Shown here piece by piece: positions 38,705 to 48,487 of a stretch of DNA of 64,000 nt (positions are counted from its first letter, which is position 1; every line of letters starts with the position of its first letter). A model generated the notes under the pieces. The model was not told the DNA's origin and did not search any database. It saw only the letters and a program-made list of their open reading frames with translations. The DNA comes from Apostichopus californicus (Eukaryota; Echinodermata; Holothuroidea; Aspidochirotida; Stichopodidae). The position numbers and the translations under genes are program-made. The stretch spans positions 1-64,000 of the forward strand of contig JAIPMN010045644.1 in assembly GCA_020650975.1 (NCBI GenBank), read 5' to 3'.

Positions 38705-39450
38705 CTATGATTTATGCATTTTCTCTGAATGAGAAAACAATTGAGATAAGATCCTCTCGTGATTACCTCTAATTTTAACTTTCAGTTCAAGTAAAGTATC
38801 AATTATGTCATTATTTCCAGAATATCGATCAACATTCCACCAAAATGTGTGTGTTGAGTGATCGCTATTAGTAGTACAAAGAGAAAGAAGGCATTGTAAA
38901 TGTCCTGGTAAATAATGTGCACGAATGATTTCAAATCCTTTGAAATTGACACTTTTAGAGAAGTTATTGTTACGGTCTATATCTTTCTGGTTCAATGGTA
39001 CAGGACGTGGCCGATTTCTTTTAACCCCTCTACATTTAATATAAGGGGTAAGATCAATTGGGGGTACCTTTGTTATACACAGTACATCTTTCGGAGAGAT
39101 TGTCTTAAGAAATTTTTGTTTTCATCGCAAAATTGCACTACAGTAATTACAGGCATTAGAGTATGAAGAGAATCTTTATTTGTACGAGCAATTTTAAAGG
39201 CGTCTTTTAACTTCTGTATTGTAACAGTTTCATCTTCACCGTGTCGTTTCTGCAAAATCTTTTTGAGTTTGTTGATGGTCGTAATATTTTGTTTCTCATT
39301 CCACGAATGTAAATAACACGGTTTTTATCTATTAAATTAAAATACATCATGTATTACTTCTCCATTGAGGGTCCACAACAGGTAGTGAGTACGATCGAAT
39401 ACTTGATATATTACCAAAGGACCGCACCATTCTGCAGTTATTTTCCTGGA
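38705..39450 (-). mobile_element. LTR retroelement A, part 3: integrase C-terminus and post-integrase ORF
   Basis: Minus strand, 5' to 3': an integrase C-terminal motif (ITAEWCGPLVIYQVFDRTHY and LNGEVIHDV, 39,450-39,330), then a region with MPVITVVQFCDENKNF and, further on, FKGFEIIRAHYLPGH and HTFWWNVDRYS, ending at 38,705. The same element's earlier integrase parts lie at 41,546-42,002 and 47,440-47,705, on the same strand. It is a fossil: a fragment with several breaks, split by at least two later insertions. No LTR was found on this side. The satellite at 36.5-38.3 kb adjoins. Confidence 0.65.
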
Positions 39451-39826
39451 GTTGGAATGGCTTTCTGGTGACTTCGCCCAACAACCTTTTTTTTTACTAA
39501 TATTCAGTCAGAATAATATTACTTTTTCTATTTCACTAGTTCAATTTTATTTATTTTGGGTTATGTTACTTCGTGATAGGTAAATAAAGTGAGGTCCGCT
39601 CGATATCGATTCGAGTTTGAGCAGTTATTTCGGGTATAATAGGAGGCTTACACTACTTTAGGCGGTTAGGCATACAATGGAAGTTATATTATTATACAAA
39701 GAAAGGGGAATCGGTGTGGAATAATATCACCGTTTCTATTTCACTAGTTCAATTTGATTTATTTTGGGTTATATTATTGGTAGGTAAAGAAAGTGATGTC
39801 CGTTCGATATCGGAGTCTGACAAAAG

Positions 39827-40795
39827 TTAGGCAATGAGCCGTTTGCATGTTTGAGGAACTGTATAGTTCTCATCTTTCTGGAGGATGGTTGAGGAGCTGT
39901 GTAGCGTCACATCGTTGGTCCGTTCAGGAAAGAGCACGCTCTCAGAAGACTGGATGTGGACTGCCTCCCCCTTCAAAGTACTCCTCCCAGAGATCGAAGT
40001 ACCGCCCTTATCTGTTCTGGTATGTCTTCTGTTGGTACCTGGCCAGCTTCCCATCCTTCACTAGACGTGCATGGAGTGGTAGCTTCTTGGTGCAGGTCCA
40101 TATGGCCTGGGTCCATTGGAAGCAGCATCCCTGGATGTTCACCGTGAGCACCTTCCTGCGGGCCTTCCACGCTGCAGCTTCGAAGTCGAGTACCACCTCT
40201 ACGGTCGGCTCGCTCGGCATCTGGGCAATGATGGCGCGTAGCACTGCAACGTAATCCTTAGTCTTCCTCCTGGACATCGGAACGAACACCATCGGCACCT
40301 GCTTGATGTTCCCGTTTTCTCCCTTCAGGAAGGCATGGACGGAAAAGAGCTGGTGGAAGGGGGCCTTGACGTCCTTCGGCTCCTGCGGTCGCTGTGTCTG
40401 TCGATGCCTGTTCGCCCTCCTTATCAAGCTGATGACTGACTGCCCGAAGGTTGTTGTTGGAGAACCTCCTTGCTGGCAATCATATGCTCTTCGACGATGA
40501 TTGCAGCCGACGAAGACCTCCTCCCTTGCCTTCTTCTTGATCTTGGCAACGAGCTTCGTGGTTGTAGCGATCCCCAGGTTCCCGGCATGGCAGTGAGCAT
40601 TCGGACCCCTCCTGAAGTTCTTACCGACTTGTTGAACCGTTGCTCCGCAACCCAGCTTCTTTCCCCGTACGCTGCATCTCCAGGCAGATTTACCGCTGGG
40701 CCAGGTGTGACGTTGAGTGTACGTGTAGCCTTGGTTGTCGACCAGCTTAGGTTTGCCTCGCGTCGAACCACCAGTAACTACATCGATCTCAGTGT
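39827..40795 (-). pseudogene. MULE transposase relic with FLYWCH zinc finger
   Basis: Reading down from about 40,790, the N-terminal FLYWCH domain shows TRGKPKLVDNQGYTYTQRH, WRCSVRGKKLGCGATV and GPNAHCHAG (to about 40,590), with the Cys/Cys and His/His ligands in place. The frame passes a basic stretch and enters the MULE transposase core: QLFSVHAFLKGENGNIKQVP, VVLDFEAAAWKARR (second catalytic Asp region) and IQGCCFQWTQAIW (40,345-40,085). The segment between zinc finger and core, which should contain the first catalytic Asp, is missing, and the frame changes between domains. This copy is therefore an internally deleted, inactive transposase. Codon composition is GC-rich compared with everything around it, which points to a fairly recent arrival. 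Confidence 0.75.
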
Positions 40796-41016
40796 TGACC
40801 GCCTAGTCGTCGACCGTCGTGAGTTGGTCATTATGAATTGGCTCCTCCTCTATCGTCTTGGGATCGGCGAAGTCTGCGGTGACGTGGACGGCACTTCGTT
40901 GGGTGTTGACTGAGAGATGCAGAGAGATGCCATACTAAGTTCGGCGATCTTGAGCTGAATCAATGTAACCACATATGTAATCACATATGTAATCAATTTA
41001 ACCACGACTTAAAGGT

Positions 41017-41430
41017 TCCTTAATATTCGGTTCGTATCCCGTAACGTTAACAATTCCCGAACGTTTACTATCAAACCTAACCCCTAAAACACTGATCCAT
41101 CCTCAAATTTCCTTAATATTCGGTTCGTATCCCGTAACGTTAACATTTCCCGAACGTTTACTATCAAACCTAACCCCTAAAACACTGATCCATCCTCAAG
41201 TTTCCTTAATAAGCGGTTCGTATCCCGTAACGTTAACAATTCCCGAACGTTTCATTACTAAAGTTATACTAAGAAATGGACTTCAACTTTCCTTAATATT
41301 CCTTAATATTCGAACGTTTACTATCAAACCTATGAAACCTAACCCCTAACACACTGATCCATCGTAAAGTTTCCTTAATATTCGGTTTGTATCCTGTAAC
41401 GTTAACAATTCCCGAACGTTTCCTTTTGAA
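41017..41430 (+). repeat. About 92-bp tandem repeat inside the MULE
   Basis: Five head-to-tail units begin TTCCTTAATATTCGG or a variant (41,020; 41,110; 41,203; 41,289; 41,371) and share CCCGTAACGTTAACA, CCCGAACGTTTACTATCAAA and CCTAACCCCTAAAACACTGA. It lies between the transposase 5' end and the right TIR. On the other side, 39,510-39,610 and 39,715-39,815 form a second direct duplication. Confidence 0.8.
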
Positions 41431-41545
41431 GTATCATATTTAATCAAGGTTGAACGAAATGACCAGGCTGTTTGGGCGAAATGACCAGGCTTGGTTGGGC
41501 GAAATGACCAGGTTGTTGGGCGAAGTGACCTGCTTCCGTTGGAAT

Positions 41546-42002
41546 ATACAGCAGAAGATGAGGGCTTGTATGAATAAACTAATTGTCCTAAAGTAGTAAG
41601 ATCGTTCGTTACTTTCACATGCTGACTGTTTTGCTTGCTTCTCTGCAATTCTAACATCGGGCGAGAAAGGTGGTCAAAACGTTTCTTTAACGAAGATACA
41701 TACTGTTGATAAGAGTGGGCTAAACCTGAAATGGGGTCAAAGTTGACTTTGGTAAGGTCCGCTGGCTTTCGTCCGAAAAGTTATTGATACGGGCTATAGT
41801 TGCCTAAATGTTGTGAACTGAATGAGTTGTATGCATAACAGATTGTTTAAACAAATCTAACCCAATCATTGCCGAACTGATTGAAATTTACCTTTACAAA
41901 ATTTGAGAGTGTCTGAATATGTCGTTTTACTTCAAGACTACCATGATTAAAAACAATAACTGTTTTCTGTTCTATTCCTATTGTTTTAAAAGTAGGGTAA
42001 GC
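41546..42002 (-). mobile_element. LTR retroelement A, part 2: middle of integrase region
   Basis: Minus-strand sequence with KTIGIEQKTVIVFNHGSLEV, HIQTLSNFVKVNFNQFGNDW, LGNYSPYQ, GRKPADLTKV and GQLVYSYKPSSSA: the C-terminal part of a retroviral-type integrase core and the start of its C-terminal domain. It begins exactly where the left LTR of element B ends and stops at the target duplication of the MULE. Fossil fragment with several breaks. Confidence 0.7.
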
Positions 42003-42737
42003 GTCACGGATTCTTTTAAGAGAGCAGTCGACAACGGCGTAAAGACGGACAGAGAGAGTATATAAGTGTTAAAGGTTCAATATAATTATTATTAACAACA
42101 ACAATAAAATTAATAGTGGTTACATAGAACCCCAAAAAAGTCATAATTTTCTATATATATCCTTTTCAACTTTTAAACTTCTATACTTCATATGGCATCC
42201 TTTCCTTCTTATGGTCCTAGTTTTGTTTCGTTGAGGGTTCTGTCAACGTTTACGGTTAATACAAATGAATGTTCTTTCTTTCTATACGAGCGTCGGCCTT
42301 TTCCTTTTCTTAGTTTCACGTTCTCTTTCTTTCCTCGTTCAAGCTTTAATTTAGCTTCTTCCCTGTCTCTTTTGCCATCTATAAAAGTAACAAAAACACC
42401 TAATTTAATTCGTAAAGTAATGCGTCCATGTTATCTCAATGAGGGTGGAAATTGGTTTCTTTGAAGTAAAATTCGGACTAACATTTCATAATTAAACAAG
42501 AGCAACTTACGGTTTTGCTTTCGGTTCAAGACCGAGATTGAAAAGAGAGAGCACGTGGCTTTACTGTTCTATTTATACCCCATGCCGACGGAATTCCGAT
42601 ACTCGTTAACCAAAAAATGATTACGTAATGCTTAACGATGCACAAAACCATGGCTAAATAATTAGCATCTAATTAACTAAACACGTAAAGTAATCAATAA
42701 AATACTTCAGGGGGTTATCCCAGAACAAGTTGTGACA
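42003..42737 (-). mobile_element. LTR of element B (left copy, minus orientation)
   Basis: About 735 bp. In minus orientation it starts TGTCACAACTTGTTCTGGG (42,737) and has a TATA-like GGGTATAAATAG. It is an inverted copy of 46,698-47,435, roughly 90-95% identical by eye. A purine-rich tract (AGGAGGGCAGTGAAA) sits directly before it, as expected for a 3' LTR. Confidence 0.85.
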
Positions 42738-42947
42738 TTTCACTGCCCTCCTATGAAGAAATTTTCTTAGTAATTTGAAACATTTACAACACAACTCTTT
42801 TCTTAACATTTTTAAACATTTGTAACTTTTTCCTTTATATTCTTACAATTTGTAACACAATTCTTTCCTTAGTAAACAATACTTTTACAATGCACTGTTC
42901 AACACTTTAATTACTTGACACTCCTTAAAGTTCATACAATGATTCAG

Positions 42948-44410
42948 TTACGAGATCAAACGACTTAGACAATCTGCACCAACATTTGATGAACCCTCAA
43001 TTGCTTCAATTCTCAATTTATAGGGTTGAATACTTACATACCATCTCATAATACGTGGATTTGCTAACCTAGCCTTTTGAAGAAATGCTAGAGGCGTATG
43101 GTCTGTTTGTACGGTAAATTCCCTACCGTAGAGGCATCGTTCGAATTTGTTAATGCCCCAAACTAAAGCAAGGCATTCCTTCTCCATGACAGAATAAGCC
43201 GTCTCTCTTTGTAACTGTTTCCTACTTGCGTACGCCACAGGAAATAACTCGTTATCATGCTCTTGTAAGAGTCTGGCTCCTAATCCTAAATCTGATGCAT
43301 CTGTTCTAAGAATAAATTGTTTTGAAAGATCAGGCAGGTGCAAAATCGGAGAGCTGGAGAGCTTATTTCTCAAAGACGTAAAAGCTCATTCTTGACTGTC
43401 TCCTCAAACCAGTTTGTTAGCTTGCCTATATTTAGTTTTGTCAGTGAGAGGGGATGCTATCGCAGCATAATTAGGTATGAAACCCGTGTAATATCCAGTC
43501 AGACCCAACAAAGATCGGAGTTGTTTGTTGGTCTGTGGTCTTGGTGCAGCCTTAATCTTTTCAACTTTATCCAATTGGGGTTGTAATTTTCCTTTTCCTA
43601 CAACATGACCTAAAAATTGTACCCTTTGCTTTGCAATGCTGCATTTGCTAGGCTTTGCTGTCAAATTTGCTTCTCTGAGTCTCTTAAATACTGCACTAAG
43701 TACGTTTAAGTGTTGTTCCTAAGTTGGAATATGGACAAGAATATCATCCAAATAGCAGTCTACATGACGTAATCCTTTGAGCCAAATTCTCATCATACGG
43801 TTTAATGTTGCCGGGGCGTTAACAAGCCCGAAGGGCATAACCTTAAATTGGAATTACCCGGAAGGCGTGGCAAACGCTGTTAAATGTTTACAGTTTTCTT
43901 CGACTGCGACTTGCCAGTATCCCTTACTAAGATGTAGATTTGAAAAGAAGTGATCTTGCGCAAGATGGGTTACTATTGCATCCATACTTGGCATAGGTTC
44001 AGCATCAAATACTGTTACTTTATTCAGCTGTCGATAATCTATGCAGAAACGGTTACCCCCGTCTTTTTCTTAACAATAACTATCGGTGCACTGTATGGTG
44101 AATCGGATTGTTCAATTATTTTCATTTGTAACATGTTATCAATCTCTTCCTGAACAACTTCCTTCATAGCATGTGGAATAGGGTACTGTTTTACTCTTAA
44201 AGGTTCATCAGAAGTAAGTTTAATAATATGTGCTACAAGATGGGTGTGACCTGGACGGTCAGTTAACACATCCTTGAAATTATACAAAATTCTCTAAACT
44301 TTCTCAGTTTGCGCCCATGTTAAGTTTTGATGGACCTCTACATTCTGATGTTTCCTCTAACTCGGTTGGTGTCAATTCTAGGTAACCTACTGTAACAGGT
44401 GAAATACAAA
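42948..44410 (-). mobile_element. Ty3/gypsy-type element B: reverse transcriptase and RNase H
   Basis: Minus strand: linker and start of RT (DRPGHTHLVAHIIKL, YPIPHAMKEVVQEEIDNML, SPYSAPIVIVKKK, 44,287-44,060), a YLDD box near 43,755, FLGHVVGKGKLQPQLDKVE and RSLLGLTGYYTGFIPNYA (43,620-43,470), then RNase H (FILRTDASDLGLGARLLQE, YASRKQLQRETAYSVMEKE, TVQTDHTPLAFLQKAR, to 42,948). No integrase follows RNase H before the 3' LTR. An integrase C-terminus lies upstream at 45,694-45,998, so the order appears to be integrase, then RT, then RNase H. That order is known from Gmr1-like elements of deuterostomes. Fossil with several breaks. Confidence 0.8.
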
Positions 44411-45670
44411 GAATGGTCTAAGATGCCATCTGTTGTGCTGTGTTCTTTATTGTGGATCTTGACTGTTTGTTCCCCGAACAAACTCCTATTAAGAAATGGA
44501 ATGATAGAACACGAACATAAGCAAAAATATAAAAATAGCTTACGTTAACTAAAGGAATGAAAAAGAATATAAAATGCAAAAAGGGACGGAATATCATACA
44601 TTATTTACAATGGAGTCAAAGGTCCTAGTAGAAAGCTCCTACTGTCATTACCTACACTTCCGTGTATGTCATACCCGTGAACTCAATACACTCTTATCAA
44701 GTGACTATGAACCCAGAGTAATCTAAGGTTAAACCACAGCCACCTAAGTATACACACTGAGCACCCGACAACTAAGATTACACCGCACGCACTCCAGTGA
44801 CCTGATAGCAACTCTTGAGGGACCCAAATAGGGCTACGAGGCATGCCACCTCCAGAGCAACCTATCATTTATACACCATAGAGTGGGCGAATTATCTAGT
44901 AAAGACTAGCATTACCGACTGAAGGAGAAATAATAATGCCTATCTGCCTGTAGGTTCATAACAACTCTCTCATAAGGAACCCCCAGCGGCTTTGCTCCAA
45001 GCCTTAAGTTCTATGAGAGGTCTCATGATGAGTTTTGCTCTCACTCCCTTAATTATATAGGTTACCAACTTGCTTGAATTGTAATCCACTCCAACTATAT
45101 CACTAATAATTATAATGAAAACTTGAACCAAAGCTGTATCAAATACCTATTCTACTTGCAATAGCCAAGATACAGCTGAAATAGCCAAAGCGCAACAAAA
45201 TGGCCTACTTGGCACACACCACGTTAGCTGAATCACTTTCTTTTCCGACAGTTTAACAGCAAGAATACCATTTGACCATTGCCTCCCTTTAACACCCGTC
45301 AAACAAGCATGAAAATTAAAGTAAATGACTACAGGTACATATTTAATGAGCCTAACTTTGCAATACATGTAAATACTGCTGAACAAGGAATCCCTGCATA
45401 AAAGCATGGCAATAATAAATAAAGTTGCCCCTCTTCAAACTCCTTAAAAGTAGATAATCAAGTCTTCCTGAATACAGAGAAATTTACCAGGTAATCATCT
45501 TCATGAAAATCTACCCTTAGAAGAGCAAGATAGTTAAAGATAAAGGTTCACGATTTATTTAGCACATGTGCAGTAGTAACAATACAATGGGATTGAGCTT
45601 TTACCAGAGGTTAAAATTCCCCAAGTCCCATCAGCATATTCAACTTGCTGCTAAATAGGGGGCGGTATTC
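44405..45670. other. About 1.26-kb insert in the integrase-RT linker of element B
   Basis: On either side the minus strand shows element B sequence, while this interval shows no retroelement coding. It has repeats such as TCATAAGGAACCCCCAGCGG and ends in AATAGGGGGCGGTATTCACA. Probably a separate unidentified repeat insertion; its ends are approximate. Confidence 0.4.
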
Positions 45671-45693
45671 ACAATCTAACATTTCTGTGCCTG

Positions 45694-45998
45694 TCACACT
45701 ACATCTTTACTCTCCATATTTTGGTTAATATCACCTTCCTGAGTTTCAGGATCTAATTGTGCATCGTGTTCCACAATTACAGCACTGCACACCACATCTA
45801 CCAAACCACCATCATCAATTCCTTTGCACCCTGGGGTCATACTTTTGTCCTCTGCTTCTCGATCAACATATCTTTTTAACAGATTTGCATGAAACATTTT
45901 GATTTTACCATTAACATCGATACTATAGTCTAATGAACCAGACTTTTGAAGTACTTTGTAGGGCCCTCGCCACTGTGACACTAATTTGTTGGTATCAT
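45694..45998 (-). mobile_element. Element B integrase C-terminus (GPY/F-type)
   Basis: The minus strand reads LVSQWRGPYKVLQKSGSLDY, then SIDVNGKIKMFHANLLKRYV and an acidic tail. This is the GPY/F module at the C-terminus of Ty3/gypsy integrases. Its upstream side is cut at about 45,998, where the sequence switches abruptly to RNase H-region sequence in the opposite orientation. Fossil fragment. Confidence 0.75.
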
Positions 45999-46500
45999 GG
46001 GTCTGACTGGATATTATAGGGGTTTCATACCTAATTATGCTGCGATAGCATCCCCTCTCACTGACAAAACTAAAAATAGGGAACCTAACAAACTGGTTTG
46101 GGGAGACAGTCAAGAATGAGCTTTTACGTCTTTCAGAAATAAGCTCTCCAGCTGTCCGATTTTGCAGCTGCCTGATCTTTCAAAACAATTTATTCTTAGA
46201 ACAGATGCATCAGATTTAGGATTAGGAGCCAGACTCTTACAAGAGCATGATAACGAGTTATTTCCTGTGGCGTACGCAAGTAGGAAACAGTTACAAAGAG
46301 AGACGGCTTATTCTGTCATGGAGAAGGAATGCCTTGCTTTAGTTTGGGGCAATTAACAAATTCCAACGATACCTCTACGGTAGGGAATTTACCGTACAAA
46401 CAGACCATAAGCCTCTATCATTTCTTCAAAAGGCTAGATTAGCTAATCCACGTATTATGAGATGGTTTGATTCCGTAACTGAATCATTGTATGAACTTTA
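45999..46500 (+). mobile_element. Second partial copy of element B (RT-RNase H), opposite strand
   Basis: Plus strand: GLTGYYRGFIPNYAAIASPL, LSSCPILQLPDLSKQFILRT, ASDLGLGARLLQEHDNELF and ECLALVWG. It is the same region as 43,470-43,100 on the minus strand, and leads through a purine-rich tract (near 46,680) into the right LTR. It is therefore the 3' end of another copy facing outward. Fossil with several breaks. Confidence 0.8.
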
Positions 46501-46697
46501 AGGAGTGTAAAGTAATTAAAGTGTGCAACAGTGTATTGTAAAAGTATTGTTTACTAAGGAAATAATTGTGTTACAAATTCTAACAATATAAAGGAAAAAA
46601 GTGAGAAATGTTTAACAATTTTAAGAAATGAGTTGTGTTGTAAATGTTTCAAATACTAAGAAAATGAAACATTTTCTTCATGAGGAGGGGAGTGAAA

Positions 46698-47435
46698 TGT
46701 CACAACTCGTTGTGGGATAACCTCCTCAAGTATTTTATTGATTACTTTACGTGTTTAGTTAATTACATGCTAATTATTTAGCCATGGTTTTGTGCATCCT
46801 TAACCATTACGTAATCATTTTGTTCTTAACGAGTATCGGAATTCCGTCGGCATGGGGTATAAACAGAACAGTAAAGCCACGTGCTCTCTCTTTTCAATCT
46901 CGGTCTTGAACCGAATACAAGCAAAACCGTAAGTTGGTCTTGTTTAATTATGAAATGTTAGTGCGAATTTTAGCTCAAAAGAAACCAATTTCCACCTTCA
47001 TTGAGATAACATGGACGCATTACTTTACGAATTTAATTAGGTGTTTTGGGTACTTTTATAGATGGCAAAAGAGACAGGGAAGAAGCTTAATTAAAGCTTG
47101 AACGAGGAAAGAAAGAGAACGTGAAACTAAGAAAAGGAAAAGGCCGACGCTCGTATAGAAAGAAAGAACATTCATTTGTATTAACCGTAAACGTTGACAG
47201 AACCCTCAACGAAACAAAACTAGGACCATAAGAAGGAAAGGATGCTATATGAAGTATAGAAGTTTAAAAGTTGGAAAGGATATATATAGAAAATTATCAT
47301 TTTTTTGGGGTTCTATGTAACCGCTATTAAATTTATTGTTGTTCTTAATAATTATATTGAACCTTTGAAACTCATATACTCTCTCTGTCCGTCTTTACGC
47401 CGTTGTCGACTGCTCTCTTAAAAGAATCCGTGACA
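46698..47435 (+). mobile_element. LTR of element B (right copy, plus orientation)
   Basis: About 738 bp, TGTCACAACTCGTTGTGG to AAGAATCCGTGACA, with GGGTATAAACAG as a TATA-like box. Preceded by AGGAGGGGAGTGAAA. Inverted relative to 42,003-42,737. Directly after it the minus strand carries integrase sequence of retroelement A. Confidence 0.85.
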
Positions 47436-47439
47436 TTTA

Positions 47440-47705
47440 TGGGGGCCTGTCGGGGAATTTACCAGTAAGAAAAGTTGCCGCATCCGTTACAAGTAATGAT
47501 GGGGCAGCAAATATGGATACAACTTGATGAATTAATGCTTTACACACAGACACACTGTTTGTACGTCTATTGGTTTAAGGGGAACACAAATAAGGGAAAC
47601 GTGTGATCTCATCACAAAGTACCATGAGGTGCTTCAAGCCTTATACTGAATTGGGCATTGTCTTAACATCTATACTCAACCTACCAAATGGTCGATATGA
47701 GTCTG
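47440..47705 (-). mobile_element. LTR retroelement A, part 1: integrase catalytic core
   Basis: The minus strand reads RLSIDVKTMPNS, GLKHLMVLCDEITRFPYLC and APSLLVTDAATFLTGKF. These contain the first two catalytic Asp positions (IDVK and VTDAA) of an rve-type integrase core. The right LTR of element B begins next to its downstream end, and the rest of the integrase region lies beyond that block at 41,546-42,002. Its upstream end is cut at a pogo-like terminus (47,711). Fossil fragment. Confidence 0.7.
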
Positions 47706-47710
47706 GGATA

Positions 47711-47995
47711 GGGGAGAGTGAGGTTAGTTGGGCCATTTTTTACATTTTCAAGCCCTGTAATGTCAAAAAGAACCACCGGCACGAACTAAATAGTGTTATG
47801 GAAAGTTAACATATTTGTCTCAAGTATGAGACCAAAATAAGTAATGAATTCATTAACATTATTGAGCAACACCCTTGTGAAGAATTTTTTTCCCGCACAA
47901 CCTACCCCACCGAGTGAGGTAAGTTGAGCATACGAATTAGGTAAGTTGAGCCACGGGGGAAAGATGAGCCAGTAAACACATTTTGCTAACAGGTG
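47711..47995. repeat. Terminal fragment of a pogo-like element
   Basis: A TA dinucleotide is followed by GAGTGAGGTTAGTTGGGCCA (47,717-47,736), which resembles the complement of the end of the window, AGTGGGGTTAGTTGTGCCA. Inside are GGTAAGTTGAGCC and AAGATGAGCCAGT, matching subterminal phrases at 63,896-63,960. It cuts the integrase of retroelement A. Confidence 0.55.
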
Positions 47996-48237
47996 AATCT
48001 ATCATCATGCCCGCTTGCGGTTGGAACCTACAACCTGAAGATGTCATGCCCGTGTGGACTGCGGGTTGCTAACAATTCATCCACTGTATTCCCTGCACGT
48101 CGTAGAAGGCGACTAAAAGGAAGACGTGTCTCTTGTGAGTGGCGGCATTATTAATACCCCCACAACCATCGTATTGGCACCATATGCCTTAGTTGTGGTT
48201 GTGCCGTTAAGCATGTATATCAATCAATCAATCATGT
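47996..48237 (+). repeat. SINE-like repeat with (AATC)n tail
   Basis: A compact block with GTCGTAGAAGGCGACTAAAA, a phrase I recognise from short interspersed repeats of marine animals, ending in a TATCAATCAATCAATC tail (48,219-48,234). It lies inside pogo-like sequence. No clear pol III A box was found, so the head class is open. Confidence 0.5.
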
Positions 48238-48258
48238 TCGGAGCTCTTACCACAGAGC

Positions 48259-48487
48259 TACCAACGCCTGCAGAACATACTCAAAAGTTCTTTCATTAGC
48301 ATCGAAACACTTAATATTCATATTTAGAAACGTTTGAAATAAGAAACCTTTTTATGTTAATGCTTGAAAATGTTACAAATGATAGGAACAATGTTTTAAC
48401 AATGGTTCAAAATTGTATTAACAGATAAACTCATATAGGCCCTATGACCAAAACTATTTGCTCAGTTCAGTTTCTTGTAATGTTATT
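48259..48487 (+). repeat. Single about 240-bp unit of the pogo-element repeat (uninterrupted)
   Basis: Matches 62,281-62,430 and 53,228-53,375. It runs across the point where those two are separated by the Helitron, reading TTATGTTAA then TGCTTGAAAATG at 48,352-48,372. It therefore serves as a paralogous empty site for the Helitron insertion. Confidence 0.8.

Larger units (their letters stand above)
39459..41537 (-). mobile_element. Mutator-like element (MULE) with TIRs and target duplication
   Basis: The left terminus GGTGACTTCGCCCAACAACCT (39,467-39,487, near the end at 39,459) matches the complement of the right terminus, GGTCACTTCGCCCAACAACCT, at 20 of 21 bases. The outer 7-8 bases are less similar. 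The 8-bp sequence GTTGGAAT flanks both ends (39,451-39,458 and 41,538-41,545), as expected for the 8-11-bp duplication of Mutator elements. Three more degenerate copies of the GGTCATTTCGCCCAA terminal motif follow inside the right end (41,456-41,509). It inserted in the integrase of retroelement A. The transposase is on the minus strand. Confidence 0.85.

Noticed and set aside
39847-40913. Long plus-strand open frames of 135 and 147 codons
   Set aside because: They are antisense to the MULE transposase and FLYWCH finger and arise from its GC-rich codons.
42192-42464. 90-codon open frame in the left LTR of element B
   Set aside because: It lies in LTR leader sequence; low-complexity Phe/Ser content with no domain.
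46162-46356. Separate host aspartyl/RNase H gene
   Set aside because: It is the RNase H region of a second copy of LTR element B, leading into its LTR.
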